Source: Flavobacteriales bacterium UBA1995
Lineage (GTDB): Bacteria; Bacteroidota; Bacteroidia; Flavobacteriales_D; Sanyastnellaceae
Assembly: GCA_002336475.1 (NCBI GenBank)
Contig: DDCX01000076.1
Location: 1-12,047, forward strand
DNA length: 12,047 nt
Direction: 5' to 3'
Shown: positions 7,384-12,047 of the stretch, in pieces
Layout: every line of letters begins with the position of its first letter
How positions within the stretch are numbered: the first letter of the stretch is position 1
Translations under genes and position numbers: made by a program
Notes under the pieces: model-generated
What the model saw: only the letters and a program-made list of their open reading frames with translations
Told to the model about the DNA's origin: nothing
Databases searched by the model: none

Positions 7384-8357
7384 TGATACAAGATCATAGA
7401 ACCACCCTGACTGCCTCCATCCTTTGGCTGAGCTGGATGTTTGCTGGAACTGGATGCCAACCCGAGCCACCTTTGAATCCTTACGACGGACTGCCACCTG
7501 TTGTGGCCACCGAGGGCCTTGCCGTGCCTCCTTTGCCCGAGGGCAATTTTGCATGGCTGCACCAACAAATCCTCGGCCCTACGTGCGCCAACAGCGGTTG
7601 TCACGACGGCACTTTTGAGCCGGATTTTCGCACCGTCGGCTCTTCCTGGAACACCCTGGTCAACCATCCTGTCATTGCCAACGATGCCAGCATGACCTTC
7701 AACCGCAGGGTGGTCCCGGGCAATGTGTCAGCGTCATTTCTGCACGAAAGGCTTACCGTCGAGATCCCGAATACCTCCGGCATGATGCCGCTCGAAGTGG
7801 ACGAAGAAAGCGACTACGACGAACGCAGAGAAGAATACATCGCGGCCATCTCTGCATGGATCGAAGCTGGAGCACCCGACATCAACGGCAATACTGCACC
7901 CGCCGAAGGCACCTCATTGCCGCCGCAAATCCATGGCTTCGCAGCCTTTCCACCAGGCGCCATTGGCGAACCATATGCCCGGGCTGAAGGGGTGGGCCTT
8001 CAGCCCACCGTAGTAGACGCCGCTCCCATTCAAGTCTTCGCCGCCATATCTGACGACCTGATTCCACAAGGGGATATCGAATGCCACTGGGCACTTGGGC
8101 TGGACGTAGCCGATGCAGATGCAGCCTCCGATGGAGGTGCATTTGGTGCGCCTCCGTTTACGTTCACAGCGGCCACATTTTCTGGCAGCAACGAAGAGTA
8201 TGGGCTCTTTGCAGAGGTAGATTTGAGCAACGCCGCTCCAGGATCTGAGTGGACCTTACAAATCAGGGCCACCGATGGCACCTCAGAAACGCGGGCCCCT
8301 TCCACAAACAGTCCCAACTATATTGGGCTGTTGTACCGATTGCGCATTGCCCTATGA
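7383..8357 (+). CDS. Lipoprotein with a CX4CH haem c-like domain and Ig-like C-terminal half
   Basis: A 324-residue lipoprotein; its ATG overlaps the previous stop (TGATG). The signal peptide ends at C25 (FAGTGC, then QPEPP). Residues 56-165 look like a small cytochrome c domain of the Planctomycete PSCyt1 type: a single C68-ANSG-C73-H74 motif in ILGPTCANSGCHDG, then RRVVPGNVSASFLHERLTV (108-126), then SGMMPLEV with M134/M135 as possible axial ligand, and YIAAISAWIEAGAPD (152-166), matching the usual I-x-x-W-I-x-x-G-A ending. The CX4CH spacing is unusual but is known to bind haem in some multihaem cytochromes. Residues 175-324 form an Ig-like or beta-sandwich half of unknown role. Electron transfer or haem sensing next to the DUF1501 protein is inferred. 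Haem attachment has not been shown and the motif could be structural. Confidence 0.85.
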   Translation: MIQDHRTTLTASILWLSWMFAGTGCQPEPPLNPYDGLPPVVATEGLAVPPLPEGNFAWLHQQILGPTCANSGCHDGTFEPDFRTVGSSWNTLVNHPVIANDASMTFNRRVVPGNVSASFLHERLTVEIPNTSGMMPLEVDEESDYDERREEYIAAISAWIEAGAPDINGNTAPAEGTSLPPQIHGFAAFPPGAIGEPYARAEGVGLQPTVVDAAPIQVFAAISDDLIPQGDIECHWALGLDVADADAASDGGAFGAPPFTFTAATFSGSNEEYGLFAEVDLSNAAPGSEWTLQIRATDGTSETRAPSTNSPNYIGLLYRLRIAL

Positions 8358-8824
8358 AGGATTCCCTGGCCTCCCTCAACCCACTGTTTTCTGTGCTCTG
8401 GATTGCTGCAGTCGCGGCTGCCACATCGGGATGCAGCCCCGAAGAACCCGATCCCGTCTCTCCCACACTGACTTGGATTTCCATCAACGCCACGGAGTTT
8501 CAGTCGGCATCCCAAAACGCGGTTGTCACCCTCGGGTACCAAGACCACCAAGGAGACCTGGGTTGGACAGACCCCGACCGACATGCTTTGGACATCCAAG
8601 ACGAAAGGTTGAACGCGCCGGACACCTACCACATTCCACCACTCACCCCGGACGGCATGGAACTTGACATCAGCGGCACTTTCGAAGTGACCGTGCCCCC
8701 CCTCTTCCTCTTGGGCAATGGTGGTGATGAGCAAACCCGGCTGACTTTTAGGATCACAGACAGGGCAGGCAACGTGTCCAACACGGTGCAAAGTCCAGTC
8801 ATTCTCATAACCGACACTTTGTGA
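8354..8824 (+). CDS. Small Ig/cadherin-like lipoprotein
   Basis: A 156-residue lipoprotein. The frame extends upstream to 8249, but the ATG at 8354 overlaps the preceding TGA (ATGA) and begins a type II signal peptide ending in A-T-S-G-C27, followed by SPEEPD. The mature part is a beta-sandwich of the kind common in Bacteroidota lipoproteins: VVTLGYQDHQGDLGWTDPD (51-69) matches the frequent Y-x-D-x-D-G-D-L-G pattern, followed by LDIQDERLNAPDTYHIPPL, and FRITDRAGNVSNTVQSPVI (133-151) matches the typical I-x-D-R-A-G-N-x-S-N ending. Such domains are usually surface-exposed and bind other proteins or glycans. The stop overlaps the GTG start of the next gene, so it probably works with the giant protein downstream. 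The exact role is not known. Confidence 0.83.
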   Translation: MKDSLASLNPLFSVLWIAAVAAATSGCSPEEPDPVSPTLTWISINATEFQSASQNAVVTLGYQDHQGDLGWTDPDRHALDIQDERLNAPDTYHIPPLTPDGMELDISGTFEVTVPPLFLLGNGGDEQTRLTFRITDRAGNVSNTVQSPVILITDTL

Positions 8825-11800
8825 ATTTCTGCGGGCATACACGGGCATTTCCGGCCTTGTTCATGGTATGCTGGACGGCTGTTTTCACAGCGGGCTGGGA
8901 CGAGACTTGCACCGCACAAAGCAGCCCCTTTCTCATGTCCGATTCCACGGTAACGGAGTGCATTGGAGAATTAACCGATTCAGGCGGGCCAAATGAAGCA
9001 TACGGAAACAACGAAAACCTCACTTTCACCATTGACGCAGGCGCCCCATTGCAGGTGGGCTTTCTAGGTCCCATCGAGTTAGAACCCTCCAGTCCTGGCA
9101 GTGGCCTTTTGTTTGATTACATGGTGCTCTACGACGGGGCGACCACGAACGCCCCTGTACTGGACACCCTTTATGGCAGCATTCCCAACCCCCAAGGCTA
9201 CAGCACCCAAGGTGCATTGACCGTACAGTTCATTTCGGACGCAAGCGCCCAACCCCAAGGTTTCCACTTGTTTTGGTCCGCCAATCCACCTCCTCCAACA
9301 CCGCCCATTTCCACTTTAAACGGGACAGGCTCTTGCCCGTTTTCGGCCGTACAATGGAACTTCACTCCTCCCATTGAATGTGCCCTCATTGACTGGTCAA
9401 GCCTGACACTTGTAGGAGAAAATGGCACCATCTGGAACGTGGACACCGCTTCTGCTCAAGGAATCAGCTGCCTTGGAGGCAGCGCCAGTACCTTGACCCT
9501 CCCCCTAGAACAAGGGGCCAACATTGAAGGCAATTGTGAGATTACAGCCACCATGGCAATCGGCCTGCGGGATGCTTGCGATTCGATATGGGTCACAGAC
9601 CTTTCGGCCCAATGGACTGCTTCAGGATGCACCCCAGCCCCCATTTTAAGCATCACTTCAGACACCGTGTGCACGGGAGGTTGCACCGAGATCGCCGCCA
9701 CACCCCGCGGCTGCGGCCCCACCACTTTTGTTTTACAAGGAGACGACGGGACGCTCCTCCCCGGTCCAGGTCCATGGAACATTTGCCCAGCAGCCTCCGC
9801 CGTTTACACCATCACGGCCACCGAAACGGAGACGGGAATCACCGGCGCGAGCACTGCGGCCATCACCTTAATTGATCTGGGCGCTTGGACATCCGACACC
9901 CTGTTGTGTCCAGGTCAAAGCCTCGAACTCAGCGCTGGGCCAATTGCTGGAGAATGGACGGGCCCGGGGATCTCTGGACCGCCTTGGGTTTTTTCTGCCG
10001 ATTCCAGCGGTCCTGGTTTCCATGACATTGTCTTTTCAACCCTGGGAAATGCCGGCTGCACCTCGAGCGCCGTATTTGAAGTGCCTGCGTTTAACGTCCC
10101 TCCAAGCGTGGCTACCTGCCCTGAATCGCCCCCTTTTGAGATGGAAGGGTGGCCACAAGGAGGCGTTTGGGCCGGTCCTGCGCTCAACGGCAACATCTTT
10201 GACCCCGCAGAAGCGGACTCCACCTCCGGTAACAGCCCTTATGTGGTCACCTACACTGTACAGGGCTGCTCCGGTCAGACTGCGGTTTACGTCGAAGCAC
10301 CTGCTGACACCATAGAGTTGGACAATGTCTGCGCTTCGGAACCTGATGTAACACTGCCGAATTCACCCCCCGGTGGCCAATGGTCGGGCCCGGGGTGGGA
10401 TGGACAAAACGGTGTCTGGTCTCCGGAGGACACCCCATTTGGTCCTTTCACCTTGACCTACACCATGGAGGGCTGCAACCGCACGGCTTTTGGCGTCATT
10501 TTACCGGTTGAAGCCGGTCCCACAAGCTCCAGTTGCCCCGAACAACTGCCCTTTGTCCCTTTTCCAGGTTTCTATCCTCCGGGTGGCATTTGGTCTGGAC
10601 CTGGTATCGACTCCGCAAGCACCACCAATGGACAGTACGACCCCAGCTTGCTCATAGATGGCCAATGGGCTCCATTGGTATATGCCGCGCCGAACGGGTG
10701 TTCTGACACCCTTTGGATGTTCAACAGGCAAACCCAAATCACGCCCAATGTTGTTCACGCCTGCAGCGGAGAGGCGGGCAACTTGCTGGTCAATGCAGGG
10801 GTGCAAGCGAGTCCCTGGTGTGGGTCATGGACCACATTGACCAGTGGAACCGCCACTGACTTAGGAAACTGTGACTGGGAATTGTTGTCAGAATCATTTG
10901 ACTTAGGAGTGCAGCAAGCCGCTTACTCAGTCAACGGGTGCAGCGATACCATGGATGTGATCATCCACCCCGAATCCTTAGACCTCAGTGGTTGGACATC
11001 CTGTTCGACAGACAGCGCCATAGCCTTGCCCAACCCGTCTCCCGGAGCACAATGGACAGGCACTGGGGTGACCGCGAATCCCGACAACAACTGGACTTGG
11101 ACGCCTTCGATTGCAGGCCCGGGCGCGCACAGCCTCACATGGACAGCCCCAGCGGGTTGTTCGGATTCGCTGCTGGCATCGGTCGAAGTCGCTCCAACTT
11201 GGCCCACCCTGTTTCTTGACGGATCAGATACACTGTGCTCCAACAGCACGTCATGGACACCGCCCACACCCACCGATGCGGGCAACGGCCCCCCGTCCTC
11301 TGATTCCAACTGGACGGTCGATGGAATTCCCTGGCCCACAAGCGGCTCCACCCAAGAACTCGGAGGCGGCTCCCACCTCATCGAACTGCAATGGACCGGT
11401 GACGTCTGTCAGGTCTACAGCTCATGGGCCGTAGAAATCCTCCCCGCCTTGTCGGTCTCTTTATCGGCTTCAGATTCCGTGCTGTGCCCCGGTGCCACAG
11501 CGGCACTAGAGGTTTCGGCCAACGGCGGTTTAGCGCAGCAACAATTGTCCATTGAATGGTCAGACGGTGGTTTGCCTGCCTATCAACGCAGCATCGCCCC
11601 AGCTTCATCCGAATGGTGGTGGGTATTGGTCGATGATGGCTGTTCAGACCCTGCTGCTGACAGCATTTTCGTGGAAGTCCTCCCTCCTTTTCAACGCAGC
11701 ATTGATTTTGGACCAACCGCATGTTTTGGAGAGGGAACCGACGCCTTGCTCGAAGCGCCTGAACCCTCAGGTCTCATGCACATTGTCGAGGGAGACACCC

Positions 11801-12047
11801 TCGGTATTGGTCCGCACTCATTGACGTTAAACGCAGGGAGTGCATTCCAATGGAGCCTGTATGACCCCACTGATGGCTGCGCCCAAGACACCGTCATTTT
11901 GGTTCCCAGCCACCCCCCGCTCAGTGCTTCATTCAGCATCGCCCCCGCCTCAGATTGCATTCCTTGGGACAGCCAACCCATCCGCTGCATTGACCTCTCC
12001 AATGGCGCAGACTTCGGGACATGGCAATGGAGCCCAGTAGACATCGC
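8821..12047 (+). CDS. Giant secreted CUB-domain protein with nine two-cysteine repeats, C-terminus cut off
   Basis: The frame is open from a GTG at 8821 to the right edge, 1075 residues and continuing. The GTG is preferred because it overlaps the previous TGA (GTGA) and gives a plausible signal peptide (residues 1-32, basic near R8, cleavage near CTAQ). The ATG at 8863 would leave a signal with no positive charge. Residues 43-155 form a CUB domain: ECIGELTDSGGPNEAYGNNE, then GSGLLFDYMVLYDG (93-106), and FISDASAQPQGFHLFWSA (137-154), all close to the CUB pattern. Residues 160-350 are an unassigned beta-rich section. From 363 to 1020 come nine tandem two-cysteine units, some carrying G-G-x-W-S-G-P-G. 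This plan is seen in gliding-motility-associated and adhesin-like proteins exported by the type IX system in Bacteroidota; the C-terminal sorting domain must lie beyond the window. Surface adhesion or binding is inferred. Confidence 0.88.
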   Translation, partial: MNFCGHTRAFPALFMVCWTAVFTAGWDETCTAQSSPFLMSDSTVTECIGELTDSGGPNEAYGNNENLTFTIDAGAPLQVGFLGPIELEPSSPGSGLLFDYMVLYDGATTNAPVLDTLYGSIPNPQGYSTQGALTVQFISDASAQPQGFHLFWSANPPPPTPPISTLNGTGSCPFSAVQWNFTPPIECALIDWSSLTLVGENGTIWNVDTASAQGISCLGGSASTLTLPLEQGANIEGNCEITATMAIGLRDACDSIWVTDLSAQWTASGCTPAPILSITSDTVCTGGCTEIAATPRGCGPTTFVLQGDDGTLLPGPGPWNICPAASAVYTITATETETGITGASTAAITLIDLGAWTSDTLLCPGQSLELSAGPIAGEWTGPGISGPPWVFSADSSGPGFHDIVFSTLGNAGCTSSAVFEVPAFNVPPSVATCPESPPFEMEGWPQGGVWAGPALNGNIFDPAEADSTSGNSPYVVTYTVQGCSGQTAVYVEAPADTIELDNVCASEPDVTLPNSPPGGQWSGPGWDGQNGVWSPEDTPFGPFTLTYTMEGCNRTAFGVILPVEAGPTSSSCPEQLPFVPFPGFYPPGGIWSGPGIDSASTTNGQYDPSLLIDGQWAPLVYAAPNGCSDTLWMFNRQTQITPNVVHACSGEAGNLLVNAGVQASPWCGSWTTLTSGTATDLGNCDWELLSESFDLGVQQAAYSVNGCSDTMDVIIHPESLDLSGWTSCSTDSAIALPNPSPGAQWTGTGVTANPDNNWTWTPSIAGPGAHSLTWTAPAGCSDSLLASVEVAPTWPTLFLDGSDTLCSNSTSWTPPTPTDAGNGPPSSDSNWTVDGIPWPTSGSTQELGGGSHLIELQWTGDVCQVYSSWAVEILPALSVSLSASDSVLCPGATAALEVSANGGLAQQQLSIEWSDGGLPAYQRSIAPASSEWWWVLVDDGCSDPAADSIFVEVLPPFQRSIDFGPTACFGEGTDALLEAPEPSGLMHIVEGDTLGIGPHSLTLNAGSAFQWSLYDPTDGCAQDTVILVPSHPPLSASFSIAPASDCIPWDSQPIRCIDLSNGADFGTWQWSPVDI
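9907..11880 (+). repeat. Nine tandem two-cysteine units within the giant surface protein
   Basis: Each unit starts with a Cys in a C-P-G-x-S-like context and ends with a Cys usually in G-C-S-D-T/S. The pairs are C363-C413, C433-C483, C504-C552, C572-C627, C648-C707, C728-C780, C806-C863, C889-C941 and C968-C1020, about 48-59 residues apart, with a period of 68-83 residues. The second to fourth units carry the same G-G-x-W-x-G-P core (residues 447-453, 518-524, 588-594), the first has GEWTGPG (377-383), and the sixth has a variant AQWTGTG (743-749). The fifth unit contains an extra Cys pair (C667, C684). The units are diverged, not identical, so they are old duplications. Confidence 0.75.

Noticed and set aside
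9872..10315. 147-residue plus-strand open frame, and other frames within 8821-12047
   Set aside because: They are out of frame with the long open frame that shows CUB and Cys-repeat patterns, and they have no recognisable motif or signal.

Overview
The window looks like a chromosomal segment of a free-living member of the Bacteroidota, probably Flavobacteriales-like. The grounds are several secreted proteins with Bacteroidota-style surface architecture (CUB plus repeated two-cysteine Ig/PKD-like units, and a short C-terminal tail resembling a type IX secretion sorting signal), many lipoproteins, and an absence of Shine-Dalgarno sequences before most starts. No rRNA, tRNA, CRISPR array, insertion sequence or phage gene was seen. 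The genus cannot be named from this sequence.

Left part (1-3309). A secreted, very glycine-rich protein with a CSLREA-like motif and parallel beta-helix character runs leftward off the window edge. It diverges from a complete asnB gene, a clear homologue of E. coli AsnB. A small hypothetical protein of 132 residues follows asnB. Convergent to that, on the minus strand at 3343-4563, lies a secreted beta-propeller-like protein with a T9SS-like tail.

Right part (4642-12047). Six genes on the plus strand form one tightly packed operon; four of the five junctions overlap (ATGA, TGATG, ATGA, GTGA) and the fifth has a 4-base gap. In order they are: a 301-residue lipoprotein and a 166-residue lipoprotein, both built from a degenerate motif resembling DUF1549/DUF4214 helices; a Tat-exported DUF1501 protein of the alkaline phosphatase/sulfatase-like superfamily; a lipoprotein with a CX4CH haem c motif and a cytochrome-like Met/Trp/Gly-Ala tail; an Ig-like lipoprotein; and the first 1075 residues of a giant surface protein with an N-terminal CUB domain and nine two-cysteine repeats, cut by the right edge.

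The most interesting feature is this operon. Its parts (DUF1549-like helices, a PSCyt1-like haem domain, DUF1501) are the parts that Planctomycetes combine in large PSCyt1-DUF1549-DUF1553 proteins next to DUF1501 genes. Here they appear split into separate lipoproteins and coupled to a giant adhesin-like protein. I infer an envelope-anchored, outward-facing complex; its substrate and activity are unknown.
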